Shown: positions 56,875 through 64,000 of the stretch, piece by piece
How positions within the stretch are numbered: the stretch's first letter is position 1
Layout of the letters: each line of letters opens with the position of its first letter
Assembly: GCF_015751905.1 (NCBI RefSeq)
Contig: NZ_JADOUF010000001.1
Span: 7,440,001-7,504,000, forward strand
DNA: 64,000 bases
Direction: 5' to 3'
DNA from: Longispora fulva
GTDB lineage: Bacteria > Actinomycetota > Actinomycetes > Mycobacteriales > Micromonosporaceae
The notes under the pieces: model-generated
What the model was told of the DNA's origin: nothing
Seen by the model: only the letters and a program-made list of their open reading frames with translations
Databases searched by the model: none
Program-made: the position numbers and the translations under genes

Positions 56875-57771
56875 CTAGAAGTTCCCCTCCGCCACCTGCA
56901 TCACGGTGAGCCCGAGCGACCTCCACATCCGGACAACTTGCATGCGATCGTCAAAAACGCAGGCGACCTGGTACTTGTCCCGGATCTCGCGGTTGAAGAT
57001 CTCCTTCTTCACGATGGAGTCCTTCCGCTGGTCCCCGGCCGGCCGCATGAACAGCCCCAGGGACGGCAGCCCCACGTACTTGTCCAGCCACGCCTCGGTC
57101 TCCGCCCGGCACGCCTCGTCGCGCCCGGAGCAGTAGACGATGCCGTGCCCGGCGGCGTGCATGGCCCGGACGGCGGCGATCACGGGCCGGTTGGGCAGGT
57201 CGATGCCGACCCGGGCCCAGTCGTACGGGCTGCGGTCACCCATCAGCGCCACCGTCCCGTCGATGTCGACGAGGATGATGTCGGCCCCGCCGGCCGGCGC
57301 GAGGTAGGGCCGCTCGGCGTCCACGGACACCTCCGGCACGGCCAGCGGCAGCTTCTTGCCGGCGAGGTAGCGCTCGTACATGCTCCGGATCACGTACTCG
57401 CCGACCTGTTCGGACGTGTCCCGCCCCGCGTCGCGGCGCACGCACTCGGCCACGTCCACGTCGGTGAAGTCGCGCACCACGAACCCGGCCCCGCACGCGG
57501 CGGCCAGCTCGGCGAACTCGCGGACCACCCGGGACCGCAGGTTCGTGTCGTCGCAGATCACGCTGGTACCGGCCCGCAGCAGCCCCTCGACGGCAGCCTT
57601 CTGCGCGACGGTGACCTGCTTCTCGGCCCAGCCCGTACCGAGGTGCGAGCCGTGCAGCATCCGCCGCAGGTCGTCGCGGTTGACCCGCACCCCGTCCGCG
57701 GTGCGGGCCCACGTGGACTTCCCGGAGGCGGGCAGTCCACGCGTCACAGTGAGCGTCACACGCTCGGTCAT
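56875..57771 (-). CDS. pnk: Polynucleotide 5'-kinase/3'-phosphatase (T4 Pnk type)
   Basis: Heals broken RNA ends: adds a phosphate to a 5'-OH and removes a 3' or 2',3'-cyclic phosphate. 298 residues, nearly the T4 length (301). Kinase half: P-loop GLPASGKSTW (12-21), catalytic D33 in VNRDDLRRML, and R129 in IRSMYERY. Phosphatase half: HAD motif VDIDGTVALM (D169, D171), SGRDE, and the C-terminus FDDRMQVVRMWRSLG, which follows T4 Pnk almost residue for residue. Its ATG overlaps the stop of the RNA ligase gene by 4 nt. No phage genes surround it. Confidence 0.93.
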   Translation of the reverse strand: MTERVTLTVTRGLPASGKSTWARTADGVRVNRDDLRRMLHGSHLGTGWAEKQVTVAQKAAVEGLLRAGTSVICDDTNLRSRVVREFAELAAACGAGFVVRDFTDVDVAECVRRDAGRDTSEQVGEYVIRSMYERYLAGKKLPLAVPEVSVDAERPYLAPAGGADIILVDIDGTVALMGDRSPYDWARVGIDLPNRPVIAAVRAMHAAGHGIVYCSGRDEACRAETEAWLDKYVGLPSLGLFMRPAGDQRKDSIVKKEIFNREIRDKYQVACVFDDRMQVVRMWRSLGLTVMQVAEGNF

Positions 57772-58847
57772 GCGTTCTCCTCATCGAATACTCGACCCGT
57801 GGGGGTCCAGTCTGCCGCCGGCTTGGCCTGCTGCCACAGGAACTGTCGGTAGTCCCGCCCGTCGAGTCGGCTGAACAGGCAGCCCCGGTCGGGGTGGCGC
57901 CCCGCGACCAGCGCGAAGTCCTTCCGGGTCCAGCCGTCGGGCAGGCCGGCGACGATGCCGGCGTAGACGGCCTCGACCCGCTCCGCCTCCGCCTCGACCC
58001 GCGCCGTCAGTTCCGTCGACACGGCCCGCGCCCAGGCGTGGAACTCGTCGGGCAGCCGCTCGACCAGGGCGCCGAACGCGTCGTCGACCAGCGCCTCCCA
58101 CACCACCCGGGCGTTGAGGCCGGTGACGACGCGGTGCAGGGCGACGTACTCGTCATATTTGATCTTGATCCGGCGCTCCGACCCCGTGAATCGGACAACT
58201 AGGCCCTCGCGGCCCGCCCGGGGCTCGGCGGCCAGCGCCTCGCCCAGCGTCGGGTAGCCGAACGACTCGACCCGGGGCCCCGGCCAGGCCAGGTCGTCGG
58301 GGGACAGCGACATGCCCGTCGCGACCGAGACCGCGCCCAGCAGGATCAGGTCGTCGAGGTCGGCGTAGTCGACGACGATCCGGTTCGCCGGGTACACGAT
58401 CTCGAACAGCAGGGTCAGGCCGGCCGGCGGCGTGTAGGCCGCATAACGCTTCCGCCACAGCGCGGTGGCGTGCAGAGCCTGGTCGCTGGCGAACGAGCCG
58501 CGGGTGGCGATCTCGTGGCCGTTTCCGGCCGGGTACAGCACGCCGAGGGACCCGTCGGCCTTGTCGGTGACGGACACCGGCGCGCCCAGGTCGAGCGGGC
58601 CGACCTCGACCTGGCCGTAGGTGAAGAACTTCGGGAACGGCCGGGCGAGCACCTCGCCGGTGCCGGTGTGGCTGATCAGGCCCCGGCAGGCGAGGGTCGC
58701 GGCGTTCCAGACGCCCTCGTACTGGGCCTTCTCGCTGTAGTTGTGGATGGCCAGGGGGAGGGTCGGGTGCGGCCGGACCCGGACGTAGCCCTCGGCGACC
58801 ATGGTCGCGAGCAGCGTCGGGTCCACCACCTCGTCGAGGCGGATCAT
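57768..58847 (-). CDS. RNA ligase, T4 Rnl1 type
   Basis: ATP-dependent sealing of 3'-OH and 5'-phosphate RNA ends. 359 residues. Visible: IHNYSEKAQYEGVWN and ACRGLI at the N-terminus, nucleotidyl lysine K96 in motif I (TDKADGSLG), motif III/IIIa (LLFEIVYPANRIVVDY), motif IV (EGLVVRF), motif V (RIKIKYDEYV), and a helical C-terminal domain that in Rnl1 recognises tRNA. Upstream gene of a two-gene operon with pnk, which together would repair nuclease-cut tRNA. TAAGGAC lies just before ATG 58847. Confidence 0.93.
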   Translation of the reverse strand: MIRLDEVVDPTLLATMVAEGYVRVRPHPTLPLAIHNYSEKAQYEGVWNAATLACRGLISHTGTGEVLARPFPKFFTYGQVEVGPLDLGAPVSVTDKADGSLGVLYPAGNGHEIATRGSFASDQALHATALWRKRYAAYTPPAGLTLLFEIVYPANRIVVDYADLDDLILLGAVSVATGMSLSPDDLAWPGPRVESFGYPTLGEALAAEPRAGREGLVVRFTGSERRIKIKYDEYVALHRVVTGLNARVVWEALVDDAFGALVERLPDEFHAWARAVSTELTARVEAEAERVEAVYAGIVAGLPDGWTRKDFALVAGRHPDRGCLFSRLDGRDYRQFLWQQAKPAADWTPTGRVFDEENA

Positions 58848-59153
58848 GGGGTTGTCCTTAGGGAGGGGTGATCCTGGTCACCGGAACGCGGTGCCAGGGA
58901 AAGTGCCGGAAGGGGGTGAAACGCCTAATGACGTTTCGAACGCCGCCTTGTTTGTCGCGGGGCGACCCCGCACTGCCGGCTACTCATGGTCGCCGAGTCT
59001 GCCGGATCACAGCCTCCGGGGCCAGTGCATTAGGCCACCCCTGACGGCCTGGAATAGGTGCCCCATGGCAGACTGTTACATCGGCCAGGTACCGGTTCCC
59101 GCCCCGCGAACCCGCGAAGGCGACCCGGCGACCACATCGAGAGGACCCGCGCT
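58848..59153 (+). other. Divergent region between the RNA ligase gene and rpmE
   Basis: Holds an inverted repeat GAAACG (58918-58923) and CGTTTC (58932-58937), about 70-90 nt before the ligase start: a possible operator. On the rpmE side, TGGCAGACTGTTACAT (near 59064-59079) is a likely promoter -10 region, followed by a leader of about 75 nt. No gene is seen. Confidence 0.5.
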
Positions 59154-59369
59154 ATGCGTAAGGACATTCACCCGGAGTACGTCGCGACCGAGGTCGTGTG
59201 CTCCTGCGGCAGCACCTTCTCCACCCGCAGCACCGTCAAGGGCGGTTCGCTGCACGTCGAGACGTGCTCGGCCTGCCACCCGTTCTACACCGGCAAGCAG
59301 CGGATCCTCGACACCGGTGGTCGGATCGCGAAGTTCCAGAAGAAGTACGCGAAGACCGCCGCCAAGTAG
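59154..59369 (+). CDS. rpmE: Ribosomal protein bL31
   Basis: 71 residues. [19 protein letters not shown] is the L31 start; the cysteines VCSCG and [12 protein letters not shown] make it the zinc-binding form, as opposed to the zinc-free L31B used in zinc shortage. ATG 59154 follows GAGAGGA by 8 nt; an upstream ATG at 59064 is less likely. Leaders of rpmE in actinobacteria are known to be structured. Confidence 0.97.
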   Translation: MRKDIHPEYVATEVVCSCGSTFSTRSTVKGGSLHVETCSACHPFYTGKQRILDTGGRIAKFQKKYAKTAAK

Positions 59370-59378
59370 CTTCGCCGA

Positions 59379-59422
59379 CGCCGCCCACCCCTGCTCAGGG
59401 GCGGGCGGCGTTCGCTTTTCCC
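59379..59422 (+). terminator. Terminator after rpmE
   Basis: CGCCGCCCACCCCT pairs with AGGGGCGGGCGGCG (one A.C mismatch), followed by TTCGCTTTTC. Confidence 0.8.
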
Positions 59423-59453
59423 ATCGGTGTCCGAAAAGTCACAGGAGTCACGC

Positions 59454-60539
59454 ATGAGCACGGACAGGCTTTCCTCGCTGCTCGCTGAGCACGCCGACCT
59501 GGAAAAGCAGCTCTCCGACCCGGCCATCCACGCCGACCAGGGCCTGGCGCGCCGCGTCGGCCGCCGGTACGCGGAACTCAACGGCATCGCCGCCGCCGCC
59601 AAGGAGCTCGAGCAGGTCCGTTCCGACCTGGAGGCCGCGAACGAGCTGGCCGGCGAGGACGAGGCTTTCGCGGCGGAGGCCGTCGAGCTGGCGGCGCGGA
59701 TTCCGGTGATCGAGGAGAAGCTGTCCGAGCTGCTCCTGCCGCGCGACCCGAACGACGCCAAGGACGTGATCATCGAGATCAAGGGCGGCGAGGGTGGCGA
59801 GGAGGCCGCCCTGTTCGCCGGGGACCTGCTGCGGATGTACCTGAGGTACGCGGAGAAGCACGGCTGGGTCGCGGAGGTCATCGACTCCGAGAACACCGAC
59901 CTGGGCGGCTTCAAGGACGTCTCCGTGGCCGTGAAGACCAAGGGCGTGCCCGAGGACGGCCGGGGCGTGTGGTCGCGGCTGAAGTACGAGGGCGGCGTGC
60001 ACCGGGTCCAGCGGGTGCCGGCGACCGAGTCGCAGGGCCGGATCCACACCAGCGCGGCCGGCGTGTTGGTCCTCCCCGAGGCCGAGGAGGTGGACATCGA
60101 GATCAACCAGGGCGACCTGCGGATCGACGTCTACCGGTCCGGCGGCCCGGGCGGTCAGTCCGTCAACACGACCGACTCGGCGGTGCGGATCACGCACATC
60201 CCGACCGGCGTCGTGGTGAGCTGCCAGAACGAGAAGTCCCAGCTGCAGAACAAGGAGTCGGCGATGCGGGTGCTGCGCGCCCGGCTGCTGCTGCACGCCC
60301 AGGAGCAGGCCAACGCCGAGGCGTCCGACGTGCGCAAGTCGCAGGTCCGGACGATGGACCGTTCCGAGCGGATCCGGACGTACAACTACCCGCAGAACCG
60401 GATCTCCGACCACCGGATCGGCTTCACGGCCTACAACCTCGACCTGGTGCTCAACGGGGAGCTCGACGGCGTGCTGGACGCGTTGTCGACGGCCGACCGC
60501 GAGGCCCGGATCGCCGGCGAGGAACTGGGCCGCAAGTAG
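59454..60539 (+). CDS. prfA: Peptide chain release factor 1
   Basis: Releases the finished protein at UAA and UAG. 361 residues with the universal GGQ motif (GGPGGQSVN, about 229-234), the helical domain 1, and the PxT-type stop recognition region ([13 protein letters not shown]). ATG 59454 follows AGGAG by 6 nt. In many bacteria prmC follows directly; here hairpin repeat copy C and a minus-strand GGDEF gene lie between. Confidence 0.97.
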   Translation: MSTDRLSSLLAEHADLEKQLSDPAIHADQGLARRVGRRYAELNGIAAAAKELEQVRSDLEAANELAGEDEAFAAEAVELAARIPVIEEKLSELLLPRDPNDAKDVIIEIKGGEGGEEAALFAGDLLRMYLRYAEKHGWVAEVIDSENTDLGGFKDVSVAVKTKGVPEDGRGVWSRLKYEGGVHRVQRVPATESQGRIHTSAAGVLVLPEAEEVDIEINQGDLRIDVYRSGGPGGQSVNTTDSAVRITHIPTGVVVSCQNEKSQLQNKESAMRVLRARLLLHAQEQANAEASDVRKSQVRTMDRSERIRTYNYPQNRISDHRIGFTAYNLDLVLNGELDGVLDALSTADREARIAGEELGRK

Positions 60540-60542
60540 CCC

Positions 60543-60663
60543 TTGACCTGACGTCTTGGCCCGCTGAGCGCGGGGAGGCGAAGGCGGAGGCGCTCCCGCA
60601 TACCGGTGTTGTATGCGGGAGCGCCGACAACGCACGCATCGTCGCGCTCAGCGGGCCCCCACC
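60543..60663 (+). repeat. Nested-hairpin intergenic repeat, copy C
   Basis: Between convergent prfA and the GGDEF gene. Starts TTGACCTGACGTCTT. Outer stem GGCCCGCTGAGCGCG (60558-60572) with CGCGCTCAGCGGGCC (60643-60657). Inner stem GGCGCTCCCGCATAC (60589-60603) with its exact complement (60611-60625), loop CGGTGTT as in copy B. Both stems are perfect. Relative to copy B, the outer stem has a G-to-C change matched by C-to-G in the other arm. Confidence 0.9.
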
Positions 60664-60665
60664 CA

Positions 60666-62195
60666 CTAAGCCGTGTGCTTGAGCCATTCTCGGGCTTGCG
60701 TGCCCTCGGCAGGCTTCTCCTTGGCCCGCAGCATCGCCACGTCCGCGCTGGTGAACGCCGAGGCCACCGTGTCCACCCCGTTGGTCTCCGACCAGCCGAT
60801 GGTCACCCCGACCGGGGTGCCGGGCACCAGCGCGTCCCAGTCCTCGACCGTGATCGCCGTGGCGACCCGGTTGGCGATCTCGTGCGCCTCGGCGATCTGG
60901 GTCTCGGGCAGGACGAGGACGAACTCGTCGCCGCCGTACCGGGCCACGAAGTCGCCCCGGCGGATCACCTTCGCGAGGATCCCGGCGATCCGCTGCAGCA
61001 CGGCGTCCCCGGCGAGGTGCCCGTGGTTGGTGTTGATGGCCTTGAACTTGTCCAGGTCGACCACGCCGAGGATCGCCGGCTGGCCGCGCTGGGCCATGGT
61101 CGTGACGTAGTGCTCGAGGTGCCGGCGGTTCGGCAGGCCGGTGAGCGGGTCGGTGAGCGCCTGCCCGTGGTACTGCGCGACGGTCCGGCGCAGGTCGGCG
61201 TGGTCGAGCCAGGCGGCGACCCCGTCGACGAACAGGTCGCGGATCTTGTCGTGGTGCGAGGACGCGAGCCGGAACGCGTGCCGGTCCTCCCGGTACGCCG
61301 CCGCCGGGTCGTTCGCCCGCAGGTGGGCCAGGGCGCGCAGCCGGCGGGGCTCGGCGGGGCCGAGGGTGTCGGGGGAGACCTCCAGCGTGCCGAGCCGGAC
61401 CAGGGCCTCGATGGGCCGGCCGGCGGCGATGGTCAGGCACACGTCGCCGAGGTGCCGCAGCTCGCGGGAGCGCACGCTGTCGCCGACGTGCCGCAGCAGC
61501 CGGGCGGCGTCGACCTCGATCGGCTCGCCGAGGGCGGCGAGCCGCGCCGCCGCGTACCCGAAGTTGCCCTGGATCGTGGGGCGCAGCCGGGGGACGGCGC
61601 CGGACTCGACGTAGCGCCACAGTTCCGCGTACACGTCGCGGAGGACGCGCAGGCAGCCGTCGGTGTCGCCGGTGTGGTCGAGCGCCACGGCGAGCCGCAG
61701 CCGGACCCTCGGGGTGGCCAGCTCCTCCTCGGGCACGCCGACCTCGGCCCCGACCTCGCGGGACCGCTCGATCGCGCCGAGCGCGTGGCCGTGGAACCCG
61801 ATGTACGAGTACGCCATCGCGAGGTTGTGCCAGCCCAGCGCCGTGTCGACGTTGGCGGGGGACACCGACGACAGCGCGCGGGCGCTGCGCACGAGGTGGG
61901 TGACGCAGTTGTCGAGGGAGCCCTGCACGTGGGCGACTATCGCGGCGATGGCGTGCGCCCGGCCGTAGAGCGTGGGGTCGTACCAGTCCTTGAGGGCGGT
62001 GAACACGGCGTCGACCGCCGAGGCGCACTCGACGGTGCGGCCGAGATTCACCAGAGCTGACAGGCGGAGCACTAGGGCGCTGGCCCGCTCCTCGGGATCG
62101 AGGGTGCTGGCGGCGAGGCGTTCTGCGAGGGTCGAGGCCTCGGCGGACCGGTTCGCGCGCAGCAGTCTGCGGATGCGCTCGATGGTGGAGGCCAC
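60666..62195 (-). CDS. TPR-GGDEF diguanylate cyclase
   Basis: Makes cyclic di-GMP. 509 residues: the first 330 form helical TPR-like repeats for protein contact; the GGDEF domain (about 340-500) has DPLTGLPNRRHL, the intact active site RYGGDEFV (about 419-424) and the inhibitory I-site RRGD just before it, so it should be active and feedback-controlled. No membrane or sensor domain. Start is GTG with AAGGGGGG upstream. It lies between prfA and prmC on the opposite strand. Confidence 0.92.
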   Translation of the reverse strand: MASTIERIRRLLRANRSAEASTLAERLAASTLDPEERASALVLRLSALVNLGRTVECASAVDAVFTALKDWYDPTLYGRAHAIAAIVAHVQGSLDNCVTHLVRSARALSSVSPANVDTALGWHNLAMAYSYIGFHGHALGAIERSREVGAEVGVPEEELATPRVRLRLAVALDHTGDTDGCLRVLRDVYAELWRYVESGAVPRLRPTIQGNFGYAAARLAALGEPIEVDAARLLRHVGDSVRSRELRHLGDVCLTIAAGRPIEALVRLGTLEVSPDTLGPAEPRRLRALAHLRANDPAAAYREDRHAFRLASSHHDKIRDLFVDGVAAWLDHADLRRTVAQYHGQALTDPLTGLPNRRHLEHYVTTMAQRGQPAILGVVDLDKFKAINTNHGHLAGDAVLQRIAGILAKVIRRGDFVARYGGDEFVLVLPETQIAEAHEIANRVATAITVEDWDALVPGTPVGVTIGWSETNGVDTVASAFTSADVAMLRAKEKPAEGTQAREWLKHTA

Positions 62196-62267
62196 GCGAT
62201 ACCCCCCTTCCGGTCCGGCTCTTGGGGCTGCAGTGATGATTATGGGGTGTACGGAGCGGGTAAGGAC

Positions 62268-63086
62268 ATGCCCAGACGGCTGATCGCGGAAGCGACTTCT
62301 CGTCTGAATGCTGCCGGGGTGCCGTCAGCCAGGGTGGATGCGGAACTACTTGCGGCTTTTGTGCTGGATGTCCCACGGGGCAGGCTGGTGCTGGTCGACG
62401 AGTTCCCTCCCGAGTTGGTCACGAGATTCGAGGAGTTGGTCGCAAGGCGGGCCGAGCGGATACCGCTCCAGCATCTCACCGGCCGGGCGCACTTCGCCGG
62501 GCTGGAGCTCGCGGTCGGGCCCGGCGTGTTCGTGCCGCGCCCCGAGACCGAGCTGCTGGTCGAGTGGGGACTGTCCCAGGTACGGGCGGGGATCGCCGTG
62601 GACCTGTGTTCGGGGTCCGGGGCCATCGCGTGCGCCGTTGCACGGACGATCCCTGTCGTCTACGCGGTGGAACGTGACCCCGACGCGTTGCCGTGGCTCC
62701 GCCGCAACACCCAAAATACATCGGTCACGGTCGTACCGGGTGACGCGACCGATCCGTCCACCCTGGCCGACCTCGACGGCACAGTGGACCTTCTGCTGAC
62801 GAATCCGCCGTATGTGCCCACCACAGAGGCGTTGCCGCCCGAGGTGATCGACCACGATCCGGCCGTCGCGCTGTTCGGCGGCGAGGACGGACTGTCGGTC
62901 ATCCGTCCCCTGCTGGTCCGTGCGGCGGGCCTGTTGCGTACCGGAGGATCGTTCGGCATGGAACACGACGACCAGCACGGCGAGTCCGTGCCGGCCCTGA
63001 TGGCGGCCTCGGGGGACTGGGAAGCGGTCACGGCGCACCGGGACCTGGCCGGCCGGCCGCGCTTCGTGACGGCGGTGCGGCGATGA
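62268..63086 (+). CDS. prmC: Release factor N5-glutamine methyltransferase
   Basis: Methylates the glutamine of the GGQ motif in release factors. 272 residues: N-terminal helical domain (SRVDAELL-type, here SARVDAELLAAFVL), FVPRPETELL, SAM loop VDLCSGSGAIA, and catalytic NPPY (about 179). ATG 62268 is chosen to match family starts, with AAGGAC next to it; GTG 62247 is possible. Overlaps the next gene by 4 nt. Confidence 0.95.
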   Translation: MPRRLIAEATSRLNAAGVPSARVDAELLAAFVLDVPRGRLVLVDEFPPELVTRFEELVARRAERIPLQHLTGRAHFAGLELAVGPGVFVPRPETELLVEWGLSQVRAGIAVDLCSGSGAIACAVARTIPVVYAVERDPDALPWLRRNTQNTSVTVVPGDATDPSTLADLDGTVDLLLTNPPYVPTTEALPPEVIDHDPAVALFGGEDGLSVIRPLLVRAAGLLRTGGSFGMEHDDQHGESVPALMAASGDWEAVTAHRDLAGRPRFVTAVRR

Positions 63087-63697
63087 CCGGCGTGCAGGCC
63101 GCCCTCGTCGAGGCCCTCGCGGCCGTCCGCCGGGGCGAGCTGGTGGTCATGCCGACCGACACTGTCTACGGCCTGGCCGCCGACCCCTTCGACAAGGTGT
63201 CCGTCGACCGGCTGCTGACCGCGAAGGGCCGGGGCCGGGAGCGGCCCTCCGGGGTGCTGATCGGCACCTGGGACCAGCTCGACCTGGTCACGGCCCCGCT
63301 CGCCCCGGTCGCCCGGGCGCTGGCGGAGCGGTTCTGGCCGGGCGCGTTGTCCCTGGTCGTCCCGCAGGCCGAGGATCTCGGCTGGGATCTGGGCGAGACC
63401 GGCGGCACGGTCATGGTCCGGATGCCGGCGGACCCCGTGGCCCGGGAACTGCTGACCATGGCTGGCCCGCTGGCCGTGTCCAGCGCCAACCTGCACGGCG
63501 AGCCCCCGGCGACCACGGCGGAGGAGGCCGCACGCCAGCTCGGGACCAGGGCTGCGGTCTACGTCGACAGCGGGCCGGCGGCCCTGGGCACGCCCTCGAC
63601 GATCGTCCGGTGCGTCGGCGCCGGCTGGGAGGTGCTGAGACTCGGGGCCGTGAGCGTGGAGGAGATCGAGGCGGTCGTGCGAGACTTGCGCACGTGA
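63083..63697 (+). CDS. YrdC/Sua5-family protein (threonylcarbamoyl-AMP synthase-like), first copy
   Basis: 204 residues. The family condenses threonine, bicarbonate and ATP to threonylcarbamoyl-AMP for t6A37 in tRNA. Motifs: VVMPTDTVYGLAADPF at the N-terminus, AKGRGRERP, FWPGALSLVVP, and PLAVSSANLHGEPPATT. All the usual elements are present. ATGA overlap with prmC. A second, more canonical-looking YrdC gene follows at once, so the two may divide functions. Confidence 0.9.
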   Translation: MTGVQAALVEALAAVRRGELVVMPTDTVYGLAADPFDKVSVDRLLTAKGRGRERPSGVLIGTWDQLDLVTAPLAPVARALAERFWPGALSLVVPQAEDLGWDLGETGGTVMVRMPADPVARELLTMAGPLAVSSANLHGEPPATTAEEAARQLGTRAAVYVDSGPAALGTPSTIVRCVGAGWEVLRLGAVSVEEIEAVVRDLRT

Positions 63698-64000
63698 TGC
63701 TCTACGACTGCGCCAAGCTGGCCGAGCGGGACCGCGGACTGACGGCTGCCGTCGAGGCGGTGAAGCGCGGCGACCTGGTCGTCTTCCCCACCGACACGGT
63801 CTACGGGATCGGCTGCGACGCCTTCAAGTCCTGGTCCGTCGGAACCCTGCTGCGCGCCAAGTCCCGGGGCCGCGACGTGCCTCCCCCGGTGATGGTCGGC
63901 TCCCGGCAGATGCTCGACGGCCTGGTCTACGGCCTGCCGTCGGCCGCCAGGGACCTGGTCGAGGCGTTCTGGCCGGGCCCGCTGACGATCCTCGTCGAGC
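63697..64000 (+). CDS. YrdC/Sua5-family protein, second tandem copy, 3' partial
   Basis: ATG 63697 overlaps the preceding stop by one base (TGATG) and the frame runs open to the window end (101 codons). Translation starts MLYDCAKLAERDRGL and contains VVFPTDTVYGIGCDAF, LLRAKSRGRDVPPPVMVG and AFWPGPLTILVE, all YrdC signatures. It differs from the first copy along its length, so it is an old duplication. The C-terminus lies beyond the window. Confidence 0.9.
   Translation, partial: MLYDCAKLAERDRGLTAAVEAVKRGDLVVFPTDTVYGIGCDAFKSWSVGTLLRAKSRGRDVPPPVMVGSRQMLDGLVYGLPSAARDLVEAFWPGPLTILVE

Noticed and set aside
56875-58847. Prophage remnant carrying pnk and rnl
   Set aside because: No other phage gene nearby and codon use looks like the host; past transfer from a phage remains possible.

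Overview
The window is chromosomal DNA of a high-GC actinobacterium. Four things point there: strong third-position GC, many GTG starts, actinobacterial families (DUF4233, DUF3105, ComEA with a long disordered N-terminus, an N-terminally extended RNase E and Rho), and an ileS T-box of the ultrashort-stem actinobacterial type. Gene content and order fit Micromonosporales best, but that is inference. I see no prophage, integrase, transposase, rRNA, tRNA or CRISPR array. Almost everything is core metabolism and information processing.

Layout. 1-6.1 kb: end of an LLM-class oxidoreductase gene, a nucleoside deaminase, trpB-trpA behind an unusual leader, an NDPK-like/ClpS-like fusion protein, and a nitrilase-GntR pair. 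6.3-12.7 kb: two paralogous membrane-anchored proteins, valS-folC-DUF4233, and ndk. 12.9-19.4 kb: a membrane-anchored VOC protein, T-box-controlled ileS, plsC, and a repeat-rich secreted or anchored protein. 19.5-29.2 kb: the two-gene radical SAM pair, RNase E/G, a lipoprotein, then rplU-rpmA-obg. 29.3-37.6 kb: trpS with a Trp-Trp attenuator, a SpoU methyltransferase, pepN, a DUF5107 protein, and nadD-rsfS-phosphatase-lipoprotein. 37.6-45.8 kb: degV, comEA-comEC-holA, and DUF305 and DUF3105 proteins. 45.8-54.4 kb: argS-lysA-hom-thrC, MFS transporter, small membrane protein, thrB. 54.4-64 kb: rho, then on the opposite strand an RNA-repair pair (T4-Rnl1-type RNA ligase and T4-type polynucleotide kinase/phosphatase), then rpmE-prfA, a TPR-GGDEF protein, prmC, and two tandem YrdC/Sua5 genes, the second cut by the window edge.

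Most notable: (1) the Rnl-Pnk RNA end-healing and sealing operon inserted on the minus strand inside the rho-rpmE-prfA-prmC block; (2) three copies of a ~110-130 bp intergenic element (about 12.2, 51.4 and 60.6 kb) with two nested stems whose sequences differ between copies but keep their pairing; (3) two leader-peptide regulatory regions (trpS with tandem Trp codons; trpBA with a Leu-rich leader ORF ending in a hairpin loop and two CTAG palindromes); (4) two perfect DnaA boxes plus degenerate repeats upstream of comEA; (5) a motif, RRATRPAG, shared by the disordered arms of RNase E and Rho; (6) at least eleven start codons placed 6-7 nt after a TANNNT hexamer, the signature of leaderless mRNAs.
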